Shown here: positions 43,212 through 55,295 of the stretch, piece after piece
How positions within the stretch are numbered: position 1 is the first letter of the stretch
How the letters are laid out: every line of letters starts with the position of its first letter
Source of the DNA: Pseudomonas ekonensis
GTDB lineage: Bacteria > Pseudomonadota > Gammaproteobacteria > Pseudomonadales > Pseudomonadaceae
Direction of reading: 5' to 3'
NCBI RefSeq assembly: GCF_019145435.1
Contig: NZ_JAHSTS010000002.1
Location: 2,266,001 to 2,330,000 of the forward strand
Length of the DNA stretch: 64,000 nt
The notes under the pieces: generated by a model
What the model was told of the DNA's origin: nothing
Database searches by the model: none
The model's input: only the letters and a program-made list of their open reading frames with translations
Translations under genes and position numbers: made by a program

Positions 43212-43312
43212 CGCCGCCATCGCCAGCAGGCTGGCCCACAAAGGGCGCGGCCGTACCCGGATCGGTGATCAGCGCAGAACACTGTAGGAGCCAGCCTGCT
43301 GGCGATGGCGTC
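43212..43312. repeat. Inverted REP pair
   Basis: gccatcgccagcaggctggc (43215-43234) and gccagcctgctggcgatggc (43291-43310) are exact inverted copies of 20 bases, about 55 bases apart. They lie between the LysR gene and the PMH-like gene. Confidence 0.75.
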
Positions 43313-43449
43313 AGTAAAGGCACCGCAGGATCGGGGCGAGACCGCCGAGCCGATGCAATCCCTGCATGACCGGCATTCCCCGAATGCACTTGCCGAACGG
43401 CCCCGCCCGCAGCGAAAAAAGCCGCCTGTCCCTCTGACCGGTGAGCCCC

Positions 43450-45066
43450 ATGCCCAACCCGCCAAAACCCGTGCGCAACGTGCTGTACATCATGTGCGAC
43501 CAACTGCGCCGCGACTACCTGTCCTGCTACGGCCACCCGCACCTGCACACGCCGAACATCGACCGCCTGGCCGCCGCCGGCGTGCGCTTCAGCCGCGCCT
43601 ACACCCAAGGCACGATCTGTGGCCCGTCGCGGATGTCGGCCTACACCGGACGCTACGTCAGCAGCCACCAGGTGGCGTGGAACGCGGTGCCGCTGCCGCT
43701 GGATGAACTGACCCTCGGCGACTACCTGCGCCCCCACGGCATCCGCACCGCGCTGGTGGGCAAGACCCACGCGACGCCGAACCTGGACGGCCTGAGGCGG
43801 CTGGCGCTCGATCCCGACGGCGACCAGGTCCGGGGGTTGAACGAAGTCGGCTTCGAGCCGTACCTGCGGCACGACGGCATCTACCCCGACGACCCGCTGT
43901 TCGACGACAAGCGCGAATCCGCCCCCTACACCCATTACCTGCGCAGCCACGGCTTCGGCGGCCGCAACCCCTGGCACGACTGGGCCAACGCCGCCGAAGG
44001 CGAGAACGGCGACCTCCTCAGCGGCTGGCACATGCGCCACGCAAACCTGCCGGCCCGCATCCCCGAACGGCATTCGGAGACCGCTTTCACCACTGATCGC
44101 GCCATCGACTTCATCAACGAACAAAACGGGCAATCCTGGTGTTTGCACCTATCCTTCATAAAGCCCCATTGGCCTTATATCGTACCATCACCGTACCACG
44201 CCTTGTACGGTACGAAATCGATTCTCGAACCGGTGCGCGCCGCCCCCGAAAACGCCAGCAAACACCCGGTTTACAACGCCTTCCGCCAACACGAAGAAAG
44301 CGTGAACTTCTCTCGGGATGCAGTGCGGCAGAACGTCATTCCTGCGTACATGGGCCTGGTCAAACAGATCGATGACCACCTCGGGCGGCTGTTCGACTTC
44401 CTGCAAAGCAACGGGCACTGGGAGGACACGCTGATCGTCTTCACCAGCGATCACGGCGACTTTCTCGGCGACCATTACCTGGGCGAGAAGGAGTTCTTGC
44501 TGGAGCAGGCCGTGGGCGTGCCGCTGATCGTGCGCGACCCGCGCGCGGCGGCGGACATCACCCGGGGTTCGGTGGACGAGCGACTGGCGGAAACCATCGA
44601 CGCATTGCCGACGTTCCTGGAGGCATTGGGCCTGCCGGGTGCCGAGCACCGCCTGGAGGGACGCTCGCTGATTCCCTTGCTGCACGGTGAACGCCCCGAG
44701 TGGCGCCGCTACGCGATCAGCGAATACGACTACGCCTTCCAGGCCCCGGCGCGGGAGCGGTTGGGCCGGCCCATCGACCGCTGCCGCATGACCATGGTGC
44801 GCAGCGAACGCTGGAAGTACCTGGCCTACGACGGCTTCCGGCCGCAGCTTTTCGACCTGTCGAACGACCCGCAGGAACTGCGCGACCTGGGGGACGATCC
44901 GGCTCACGCGGCGGTGCGCGAGGAACATGCGGGGTATCTGTTCGAATGGCTGCGCGGGCTGAAGCGGCGCACCACCATCAGTCACCGGGAAATCGACGAG
45001 CGCGGGCAGCGGTTCCGTTACGGCGAGCCCGACACCGAGAAAGCCGTGCAGATCGGCGTGTGGTGA
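43450..45066 (+). CDS. Sulfatase/phosphonate monoester hydrolase-like enzyme
   Basis: Alkaline-phosphatase-superfamily hydrolase of 538 residues with the formylglycine signature CGPSR (Cys57), metal ligands in MCDQLR (Asp17) and TSDHGDFLGDH (Asp334, His335), KTHA, and FIKPHWPY. Segments such as GLVKQIDDHLGRLFDFL and the long C terminus resemble the phosphonate monoester hydrolase/sulfonate-ester group more than AtsA or choline sulfatase. ATG 43450 is preferred over GTG 43441. In this cluster a sulfate or sulfonate ester is the likely substrate. A formylglycine-generating enzyme is not encoded nearby. Confidence 0.82.
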   Translation: MPNPPKPVRNVLYIMCDQLRRDYLSCYGHPHLHTPNIDRLAAAGVRFSRAYTQGTICGPSRMSAYTGRYVSSHQVAWNAVPLPLDELTLGDYLRPHGIRTALVGKTHATPNLDGLRRLALDPDGDQVRGLNEVGFEPYLRHDGIYPDDPLFDDKRESAPYTHYLRSHGFGGRNPWHDWANAAEGENGDLLSGWHMRHANLPARIPERHSETAFTTDRAIDFINEQNGQSWCLHLSFIKPHWPYIVPSPYHALYGTKSILEPVRAAPENASKHPVYNAFRQHEESVNFSRDAVRQNVIPAYMGLVKQIDDHLGRLFDFLQSNGHWEDTLIVFTSDHGDFLGDHYLGEKEFLLEQAVGVPLIVRDPRAAADITRGSVDERLAETIDALPTFLEALGLPGAEHRLEGRSLIPLLHGERPEWRRYAISEYDYAFQAPARERLGRPIDRCRMTMVRSERWKYLAYDGFRPQLFDLSNDPQELRDLGDDPAHAAVREEHAGYLFEWLRGLKRRTTISHREIDERGQRFRYGEPDTEKAVQIGVW

Positions 45067-45107
45067 AGGCGGCCACTTCGTTGGCCGCCCCATTGTCTTT
45101 GCGGGGT

Positions 45108-45198
45108 AGTCGAATCGTCGCACCGCCGCCCCAGTCATCGGTCGCAGGATCTGCGTTCGCCGCAGCCCCTGCGGGAGCGGCGGTGCGACGATTCGACT
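45108..45198. terminator. 22-base perfect inverted repeat between convergent genes
   Basis: The arms at 45108-45129 and 45177-45198 are exact reverse complements (core tcgaatcgtcgcaccgcc) with a 47-base spacer. It is located between the PMH-like gene (+) and atsK (-). It fits a two-way terminator or a REP-like insertion. Confidence 0.65.
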
Positions 45199-45217
45199 TG
45201 CCCGCGATGAGGCCAGA

Positions 45218-46138
45218 TCAGGCGCCGACGCTTTCAGCCCCCTTGACGGTCCGGCTGCGCTGCCCGGAAGCCCCCACCGGCACCTCGCCCTTGAGCGTCA
45301 CGCGGCGCACCACCCGGTCCTGGGTGCCGTAGTCGTCGATCGCGTAATGCTGGGTCGAACGGTTGTCCCAGATCGCCACGTCACCGGCCTTCCAGCGCCA
45401 GCGCACGGTGTTTTCCTGGCGGATCACATGGCTCTGCAGCAGCCCGAACAGGTGCGCCGAATCGGCCTGGGAATAGCCCTTGATGCGTTTGACGAAATGC
45501 CCCAGCAGCAAACTTTTCTCGCCGCTGACCGGGTGCACCCGCACCACCGGGTGTTCGGTCTCGTACACGGTCGAGGTGAAGATCTTGCGGTAGCGCTCCA
45601 GCTTCTCCGCCGACACGTCCGGCTTCACCGCCGCGTAGTCGTATTCGTTGCTGTGCACCGCCACCAGTTTGTCCGCCAACTCCCGCAGCTCCACCGGCAG
45701 TTCGCTGTAGGCGGTGGCGGTGTTGGCCCACAGGGTGTCGCCGCCGAAGGCCGGCGCCACCACTGAACGCAGGATCGAAGCCTTGGGGTAGGCCTCGACG
45801 AAGGTCACGTCGGTGTGCCACGAGTTGGCGCGCTGGCCCTCGGCGCCGTCCAGCTCCAGCAGGTAGCGGGTGCCCTCGCGGGACGGCACGGTGGGGTGCG
45901 CCACCGGTTCGCCGAGCAAGTGGGCGAAGGCCTCCTGGCGCTGGTCGTCGAGCTGGGTCTGCTCGCGGAAGAACACCACCTTGTACTGCACCAGCGCCTG
46001 CTGGATGGCTTCGACGGTGGCGGCGTCCAGCTCACCGGACAGTTGCACACCACGGATCTCGGCGCCGATGCGGCCGGCCACCGGATGGATGTCCAGCGCC
46101 TGGACAGCGGGTTTTACAGCGAGTGCGGCATTGCTCAT
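45218..46138 (-). CDS. atsK: Alkylsulfatase, 2-oxoglutarate-dependent (AtsK-type, TauD family)
   Basis: Oxidatively cleaves medium-chain alkyl sulfate esters to aldehyde and sulfate. 306 residues with the metal triad His108-x-Asp110 (WHTDVTF) and His264 (NRSTQHYAIDDY), the same residue numbers as in P. putida AtsK, and FREQ plus RVTLKGEVPVG. It is distinct from the TauD at 4383. It is divergent from a LysR gene across 181 bases rich in AT motifs. Sulfate released here could be used directly by the CysTWA-independent internal pool. Confidence 0.88.
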   Translation of the reverse strand: MSNAALAVKPAVQALDIHPVAGRIGAEIRGVQLSGELDAATVEAIQQALVQYKVVFFREQTQLDDQRQEAFAHLLGEPVAHPTVPSREGTRYLLELDGAEGQRANSWHTDVTFVEAYPKASILRSVVAPAFGGDTLWANTATAYSELPVELRELADKLVAVHSNEYDYAAVKPDVSAEKLERYRKIFTSTVYETEHPVVRVHPVSGEKSLLLGHFVKRIKGYSQADSAHLFGLLQSHVIRQENTVRWRWKAGDVAIWDNRSTQHYAIDDYGTQDRVVRRVTLKGEVPVGASGQRSRTVKGAESVGA

Positions 46139-46194
46139 GGGTCGACCCTCATCATCTGCTTGCGGTTGGCCGGCAGCGAAGCAACGCTCTATCT

Positions 46195-46205
46195 ATATTC
46201 CATTT
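46195..46205. promoter_or_regulatory. ATATTCCATTT motif upstream of atsK
   Basis: Identical to the 11 bases at 34935-34945 near the orphan metQ, and overlapping in content with TATATTCCAT upstream of tonB. It lies 57 bases upstream of atsK. Confidence 0.35.
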
Positions 46206-46240
46206 ACATCTAATAGATATTAACGTGCTTCGTTGACGGA

Positions 46241-46260
46241 ATAAGAGCTTGCATTTAAAA
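46241..46260. promoter_or_regulatory. Shared motif upstream of the second LysR gene
   Basis: ATAAGAGCTTGCATTTAAAA, the near copy of 42191-42210. It lies 59 bases before the LysR start and 102 bases from atsK. Confidence 0.45.
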
Positions 46261-46319
46261 CCTCGATCAACCCTTGTCGCAAATGCCTTCGCGCTATTTT
46301 TAGGATGCCGGAAAAGCAT

Positions 46320-47240
46320 ATGGATCTTCGCCAACTGCGCTACTTCATCGCCCTCAACGAACACCGCAGCTTCGTCCGCGCGGCGGACGCGATGGGCATC
46401 ACCCAACCGGCGTTCAGCCGCAGCATCCAGGGGCTGGAGCAGGAGTTCGGCTGCGTGCTGGTGGACCGCGGCAACAAGGACTTGCGCCCCACCCCGGAAG
46501 GCCAGGTGGTGCTGCAGCATGCCCTCACGCTGGTGCAGGGTGCGGCGCTGCTCAGCGCCGAAGTGACGCAGATGACCAAGCTCGACGCCGGCGAACTGCG
46601 CTTCGGCTGCGGTCCTGCGCCGGCGGTGAAGCTGGTGCCGGATGCGGTGGCGCAGTTCGTCAATTCGCACCCCAAGGTGCGCACCTGCTTTCAGGTGGAC
46701 AACTGGGAAAAGCTCAGCCGCGCCCTGAGCCGCGAAGAGATCGAATTCTTCATCGCCGACATCCGCCATTTCGAGGCCGACCCCAACTTCCAGACCCAGG
46801 CACTGACGCCCAAGCGCGGGGTGTTCTTCTGCCGGCCGGGGCACCCGCTGCTGGCCAAGGAAAGCCTGTCGACCAACGACATGTTCGACTACCCGCTGGC
46901 GACCACGCTGATCCCGCCGGGCATCCGCAAACTGCTGGCGAACCTCAGTGGCCGGGTCGATTTTTCACCGACCATCGAGACCGAGCATTTCCCGGCGCTG
47001 GTCAAGGTGGTGTTGCAGTCCAACGCCATCGGCGTGGGCACCGAAGAGGCATTCGAGCAGGACATCGCCCAGGGTTCGCTGGCGCTGCTGCACTGGCGCA
47101 ACCTGCCGCAGAACCTGGAAAGCATGAATGCCCGGTGCGGGATCGTCAGCCGCACCGGGTTCCGCCTGTCGCCGGCGGCGCGGGCGATGATCGAGACGCT
47201 GGTGACGCTGGACAGTCAGGCCCTCGGCGTCGCCGTCTAG
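46320..47240 (+). CDS. LysR-family regulator (paralogue of the SftR-like protein)
   Basis: 306 residues. Winged helix MDLRQLRYFIALNEHRSFVRAADAMGITQPAFSRSIQGLE (1-40), effector domain about 88-300, with GELRFGCGPAPA and RCGIVSRTGFRLSP shared almost word for word with the 42265 regulator. ATG 46320 has ggaaaag upstream; an in-frame ATG at 46305 would add five residues. It is divergent from atsK, which is its probable target. A long nested palindrome follows the stop. Confidence 0.85.
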   Translation: MDLRQLRYFIALNEHRSFVRAADAMGITQPAFSRSIQGLEQEFGCVLVDRGNKDLRPTPEGQVVLQHALTLVQGAALLSAEVTQMTKLDAGELRFGCGPAPAVKLVPDAVAQFVNSHPKVRTCFQVDNWEKLSRALSREEIEFFIADIRHFEADPNFQTQALTPKRGVFFCRPGHPLLAKESLSTNDMFDYPLATTLIPPGIRKLLANLSGRVDFSPTIETEHFPALVKVVLQSNAIGVGTEEAFEQDIAQGSLALLHWRNLPQNLESMNARCGIVSRTGFRLSPAARAMIETLVTLDSQALGVAV

Positions 47241-47242
47241 GG

Positions 47243-47341
47243 ATATTTGGCGGGCAAGCCCGTTCCCACAGGGATCATCGGTGAGCACACATTCTGTGCT
47301 CACCGGGACCAACGTGGGAGCGGTCTTGCCCGCGAAGGCTC
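47243..47341. repeat. Nested palindrome: outer REP pair with inner hairpin
   Basis: Outer arms gcgggcaagcccgttcccac and gtgggagcggtcttgcccgc enclose a perfect inner hairpin at 47279-47305. It separates the LysR gene (+) from the convergent atsR (-). Confidence 0.7.
47279..47305. terminator. Inner hairpin between LysR and atsR
   Basis: CGGTGAGCACA pairs perfectly with TGTGCTCACCG around CATTC. Eleven base pairs, no T-run. Confidence 0.6.
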
Positions 47342-47359
47342 ACCAAGATTGCCAAAGAC

Positions 47360-48373
47360 TCAGAGCCCGGCAGCCGCCAGCCCCGGCGCCACCCAGTCAT
47401 TGACCTTGAACGGCTTGCGGATCAGCTTCTGCTGCGCCGCCAGGTCCACCGCGTCCTGCAGCTTGCCGAGGAACACCGGATCCAGCGTCGAGGGGAACAC
47501 TTCGCTCAGTTTCTGATCCTTCAGGTCCTGGGTCAGGATCACCGGCGGATAGCTCGCCAGCCCCGACACCAACTGCACATAGGCGTCCTTGTTGCTGTCC
47601 TGGGTCAACCAGTCCACCGCCTGCTGCTGGGCCTTGAGCAACTTGGCCACGACGTCGGGATGGGCATCGACGAACTTGCCGGTGCCCACCAGCACCGCCT
47701 GCACGCTGCCGGCGCCGCCCAGATCCTTGGTGTTGAGCGGCAGTTCGGCCAGTCCCCTGGCTTGAAGCGCGGTCAGCCCGGAGCTGCCCCAGGACGCATC
47801 GATCTGTTTGGCCGCCAGGGCGGCGACCGCCGCGTTGAAGTCGAGGTTGATGACCTTCACGTCCTTCTCGCTCAGGCCCTGGCTGGCCAGCGCCGCATCG
47901 AACGACAGCTGCGTCGCGGTGCCGCGGAAGATCGCCACGCGCTTGCCTTTCAGGTCCTGCAGCGTCTTGATCCCCGACCCCGGCACCACGCCCAGGTACT
48001 GCTTTACGCCACGGGCGGTCGCGCTGAGCAGGCGGGTGTCGAGGCCGTTGGACTTGCCGATGATCGCCGCCAGGTCGCCCAGGTAGGCCAGGTCCACCTG
48101 GCCGTTGGCGAACGCCTCGTTGATCACCGGTCCCGCTCCCTTGAAGAAGCTCCACTGAATCTTGATCCCCTGTTCGGCGAAAGCCTTCTCGAAGACCTGC
48201 TGATTGCGCAGCACGTCGACGATGCCGCCGCCGCTGTGCTGGGTGCCGGCGCTGAGGTCGGGCACGGCGATGCGGATTTCCTTGAGTTCATCGGCGTGGG
48301 CGGCGAAGGCGAACAGCCCCGCCAGCGCAGAGGCGGCAAACAGACGGGTGACATGTTTGAAGGGATGGTTCAT
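47360..48373 (-). CDS. atsR: Sulfate-ester ABC transporter, periplasmic binding protein (AtsR-type)
   Basis: Aliphatic-sulfonate-family (SsuA/TauA-like) binding protein of 337 residues. Signal peptide about 1-27 (AFAAHA/DE), then IRIAVPDLSAGTQHSGGGIVDVL, SFFKGAGPVINEAFANGQVDLAYLGDLAAIIGK and IDASWGSSGL. ATG 48373 gives the proper signal peptide. It is transcribed away from atsBC across a 315-base shared promoter region. In P. putida S-313 AtsR works with AtsBC in uptake of sulfate esters, so the same role is inferred. Confidence 0.83.
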   Translation of the reverse strand: MNHPFKHVTRLFAASALAGLFAFAAHADELKEIRIAVPDLSAGTQHSGGGIVDVLRNQQVFEKAFAEQGIKIQWSFFKGAGPVINEAFANGQVDLAYLGDLAAIIGKSNGLDTRLLSATARGVKQYLGVVPGSGIKTLQDLKGKRVAIFRGTATQLSFDAALASQGLSEKDVKVINLDFNAAVAALAAKQIDASWGSSGLTALQARGLAELPLNTKDLGGAGSVQAVLVGTGKFVDAHPDVVAKLLKAQQQAVDWLTQDSNKDAYVQLVSGLASYPPVILTQDLKDQKLSEVFPSTLDPVFLGKLQDAVDLAAQQKLIRKPFKVNDWVAPGLAAAGL

Positions 48374-48688
48374 GGGAGCGGCTCCTGATCGCGACGGGCA
48401 TTGAGGAGCCGAAAGTAGGCGCAATGGCCTTCTGCACTTAAATACTATAAATGCACATTTTTATATCTTTATGCGCTAAGCAGGCGCCGTCGGGGCTCCC
48501 GCGCCGGTATGCAAAAACAGCATCGAAAATATTCTCCGAATGCATTGGATGCGTCAGGGCTGGAGGCCTTAAATGGTCTGGCTTATCTCCCAATAGCATT
48601 GATTTAACTTTTTATAGATCGATTTTGCATACACCGCTTCCACACAAGCGCAGCGGTCTGCCATGCAACCCGACAACGGAGGTCACCC
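48374..48688. promoter_or_regulatory. Divergent promoter region atsR / atsBCA
   Basis: The region 48437-48480 is AT-rich (cttaaatactataaatgcac) and includes, on the minus strand, GTGCATTTATAG, which matches part of the motif in front of the two LysR genes (TTGCATTTA). A second AT-rich block lies at 48598-48630. No gene or strong hairpin is seen. Confidence 0.45.
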
Positions 48689-52724
<4,036 letters not shown>

Positions 52725-52729
52725 TGGCC

Positions 52730-52890
52730 GGAGCATTCCTGCTCCCACACAGGATCGGCGTCGTGCGCATATCCTGTGGGAGCAACCGTCTTGCTCATGC
52801 CCTGCGGTGCCTGGACTGCCGCCATCGCTGGCAAGCCAGCTCCCACAAGTATTGCGGATCACCGAAACCACTGTGGGAGCGGGCTTGCGC
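52730..52890. repeat. Cluster of REP elements after atsA
   Basis: Four REP cores: ctgctcccacacagg, cctgtgggagcaaccg, gccatcgctggcaagccagc and ctgtgggagcgggcttgcgc, in alternating orientation. It lies between the convergent atsA and desaturase genes and is the densest REP cluster in the window. Confidence 0.7.
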
Positions 52891-52929
52891 CGGGCGGCGA
52901 TTCGACGAAGGGGCCCGGACAGGCAACCC

Positions 52930-54006
52930 TCAAACCCGGGCCGCATCCACTTGCGCGTTCACCCCAGGCACGTCCCTGCGCACAAACCGGTTCGCCCGTC
53001 CGAAGGTGCCGAAGTCGTTGAACCGTACCCCCATCTCGCGCATCACCTTGTGCGCCACCGGTGCGGTCATCTGGCGGATGTAGAACGGTTCCTTGACCAC
53101 GAAGTGATGGATCCCGTGGGTGCTGCCGAAATTGAAGCAGAACGCCTGCAGCGGCCACAGCCACCAAGGGTTCAGCACCTGGCACTGTTGGATCACGTTG
53201 CCCGGCTCCACATCGCCGTAGTAATGCATGTTCGAGCTGATGAAGTGCAGGCAGAAGGTGCGCAGCACGTTCGGGCCGATGATCACCACGGCGGCGATGT
53301 CGATCGCCTGCATCACCGACAGCGTGGTCGCCGACCAATCGATGGTCGAGCCCAGCAGCCAGGCGACGCCGTTGGCCCCGTGGAAGCCGAGGAACACGTA
53401 CCACGCGCCCCAATGCAGCAGCGCCAGCGGCGCGTAGACCTTCAGCGAGCGCTTGAGGATGCTGACCTTGTGCGCCCAGGTCTTGGCCCGCAGCATGCGG
53501 ATGAACGCCGACATCACGTTGTCGCCCACCATCAGCAGCCGGGCCGGGCCCCACGGTTCGCCGTTGGTGATCGCCCGTTCCTCCATGTCGGTTTCGGTGC
53601 CGGACACCTTGTGGTGGTTGAGGTGCAAGTGGCGGCGGATCCACGGGTTGATGGTGCTCGGCCGCGCCAGCCAGACCAGCGCCATCATCAGGTTGTGCGG
53701 CACCCGCCGCTTGCGGAAGTACATGCTGTGGATCAGGTCGTGCTCAAGCTCATGGGTCAGCGACGCGAAGAACCCGTTGAGCAGCAGGCACGCCCACCAG
53801 GCCAGGTGGCCGCTGATGTACAGCGCCGCCGACCCGGTCATCCCCGCCAGCGCGAAGGCCAGGATCCCGGCGCCGAGGGCGTCCTGACGGTTCAGGATCG
53901 GGTAGCGCTCGCGCAGTTCGGCGCCTCTGGCCAGCACCACTTGGCGAATGTGCGCCGCGCGCTGGGTGTCATTGTGTCGCTGGGGACTTGCAGAAGTACG
54001 GTGCAT
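52930..54006 (-). CDS. Membrane fatty-acid desaturase family protein
   Basis: Di-iron membrane oxygenase of 358 residues with the three histidine boxes HELEHD (about 85-90), HLHLNHHK (about 126-133) and HGIHH (about 301-305), and four hydrophobic segments. Box patterns fit the fatty-acid desaturase/hydroxylase superfamily; the acyl substrate and position cannot be told. It is divergent from an AraC-type regulator across 100 bases, so the two are probably linked. No sulfur connection is seen. Confidence 0.85.
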   Translation of the reverse strand: MHRTSASPQRHNDTQRAAHIRQVVLARGAELRERYPILNRQDALGAGILAFALAGMTGSAALYISGHLAWWACLLLNGFFASLTHELEHDLIHSMYFRKRRVPHNLMMALVWLARPSTINPWIRRHLHLNHHKVSGTETDMEERAITNGEPWGPARLLMVGDNVMSAFIRMLRAKTWAHKVSILKRSLKVYAPLALLHWGAWYVFLGFHGANGVAWLLGSTIDWSATTLSVMQAIDIAAVVIIGPNVLRTFCLHFISSNMHYYGDVEPGNVIQQCQVLNPWWLWPLQAFCFNFGSTHGIHHFVVKEPFYIRQMTAPVAHKVMREMGVRFNDFGTFGRANRFVRRDVPGVNAQVDAARV

Positions 54007-54106
54007 GCTTCCATCCTCTGGTTATCGATGTCCGCATCCTGCCCTGCGGCGGGGCCGGACGCGGTAGCCGAGAACGCCAACCTGTTGACCGGAAGCGCCA
54101 ATCGAC

Positions 54107-55111
54107 ATGAAGGAACCGACCTCCCTCGCCAGTTGGACCCGTGCCCTGCGCAAGCAACTCGACGCGCTGGGGCTGGACAGCACCGACCTGTGCCGGCAGG
54201 CGGGGCTCGATCCGCAGTTGATGGACGACCCGAACGCCCGCTACCCGCTGTCCGGCACCACGCGCCTGTGGGAGATCGCCGTGCAGGTCAGCGGCGACCC
54301 GGCCATCGGCCTGCGGGTGTCGCGCTTCGTCAGCCCCACGACGTTCCATGCCCTGGGCTATGCGCTGGTGGCCAGCGGCAGCCTGCGGGAGGTGTTCGAG
54401 CGGATCGTGCGCTATCACCCGGTGGTCAGCGATGCCTTGGAACTGGAGCTCACCCGGGGCGAAGACCGCTACCGCTTCCGCCTCAACATCCCTGCCGGCA
54501 ACCCGGCCCCGGCGTTCGAAGCCATCGACGCCTTCGCCGCGATCTACGTGCGCACCTGCCGCAACCGCCTGGGCCGCGATTACGCGCCGCTGGCGGTGTA
54601 CCTGCGCCGCCCGGAGCCGGCCGACGCGCACCCGTGGCACAAGGTGTTCCGCGCCCCGGTGCATTTCGCCGCCGAAGAAGACCGGCTGGAGTTCGCCCTC
54701 GCCGACTTCGACAGCCACCTGGACGACGCCAACCCGGAACTGGCCGAGCACAACGAGGCGGTGCTCAACCGCACCCTCGCCCAGCTCAAGCCGCTGACCT
54801 GGGAGCGCAAGGTGCGCGACGCCATCGAAGAGCAATTGCCCGAAGGCGAACCCGGCGCCGAGCGCATCGCCCAGGCCCTGCACCTGAGCCTGCGCAGCCT
54901 GCAGCGGCACCTGGCGGACGAAGGCTGCCGGTTCGACACGCTGCTCAACGAGAGCCGCGAGAACCTGGCGCTGCTGCACCTGCGCGACCCGCATTGCTCG
55001 CTGAGCGAAATCAGCTACCTGCTGGGCTTCGCCGACACCAGCAGCTTCAGCCGCGCGTTCAAGCGCTGGACGGGGATGACGCCGGGGCAGTTCCGCGATC
55101 AGTTGCGCTGA
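54107..55111 (+). CDS. AraC-family regulator (OruR/ArcB-like N domain)
   Basis: 334 residues. N-terminal arabinose-binding-like domain of the type found in OruR-like regulators (about 20-200, with LWEIAVQVSGDPAIGLRVS and FHALGYALVASGSLREVFE), C-terminal double helix-turn-helix (about 238-332: IAQALHLSLRSLQRHLADEG and ISYLLGFADTSSFSRAFKRWTGMTP). Divergent from the desaturase gene, which is the probable target. The ligand is unknown and may be a fatty acid or derived signal. Confidence 0.87.
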   Translation: MKEPTSLASWTRALRKQLDALGLDSTDLCRQAGLDPQLMDDPNARYPLSGTTRLWEIAVQVSGDPAIGLRVSRFVSPTTFHALGYALVASGSLREVFERIVRYHPVVSDALELELTRGEDRYRFRLNIPAGNPAPAFEAIDAFAAIYVRTCRNRLGRDYAPLAVYLRRPEPADAHPWHKVFRAPVHFAAEEDRLEFALADFDSHLDDANPELAEHNEAVLNRTLAQLKPLTWERKVRDAIEEQLPEGEPGAERIAQALHLSLRSLQRHLADEGCRFDTLLNESRENLALLHLRDPHCSLSEISYLLGFADTSSFSRAFKRWTGMTPGQFRDQLR

Positions 55112-55295
55112 CGGGCAACCGATCTGTCAGCCTTGATCAGACTGAGCGCCATACCGGCACGCCGCTGATCGACCATCGCCGCACCGGTTTCGGCAAAGGC
55201 AGGATGGCTGCGGCAATGCCCGGTCATTTCCGACATCGCAACCTCAATGCCCTCCCGAGACCAGCCTCCCCGGATTCCGGTCGGCGCCGGCCGCT

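Noticed and set aside
45067..45217. Possible insertion-sequence end at the 22-base inverted repeat
   Set aside because: There is no transposase and no target duplication; the arms are only 47 bases apart.
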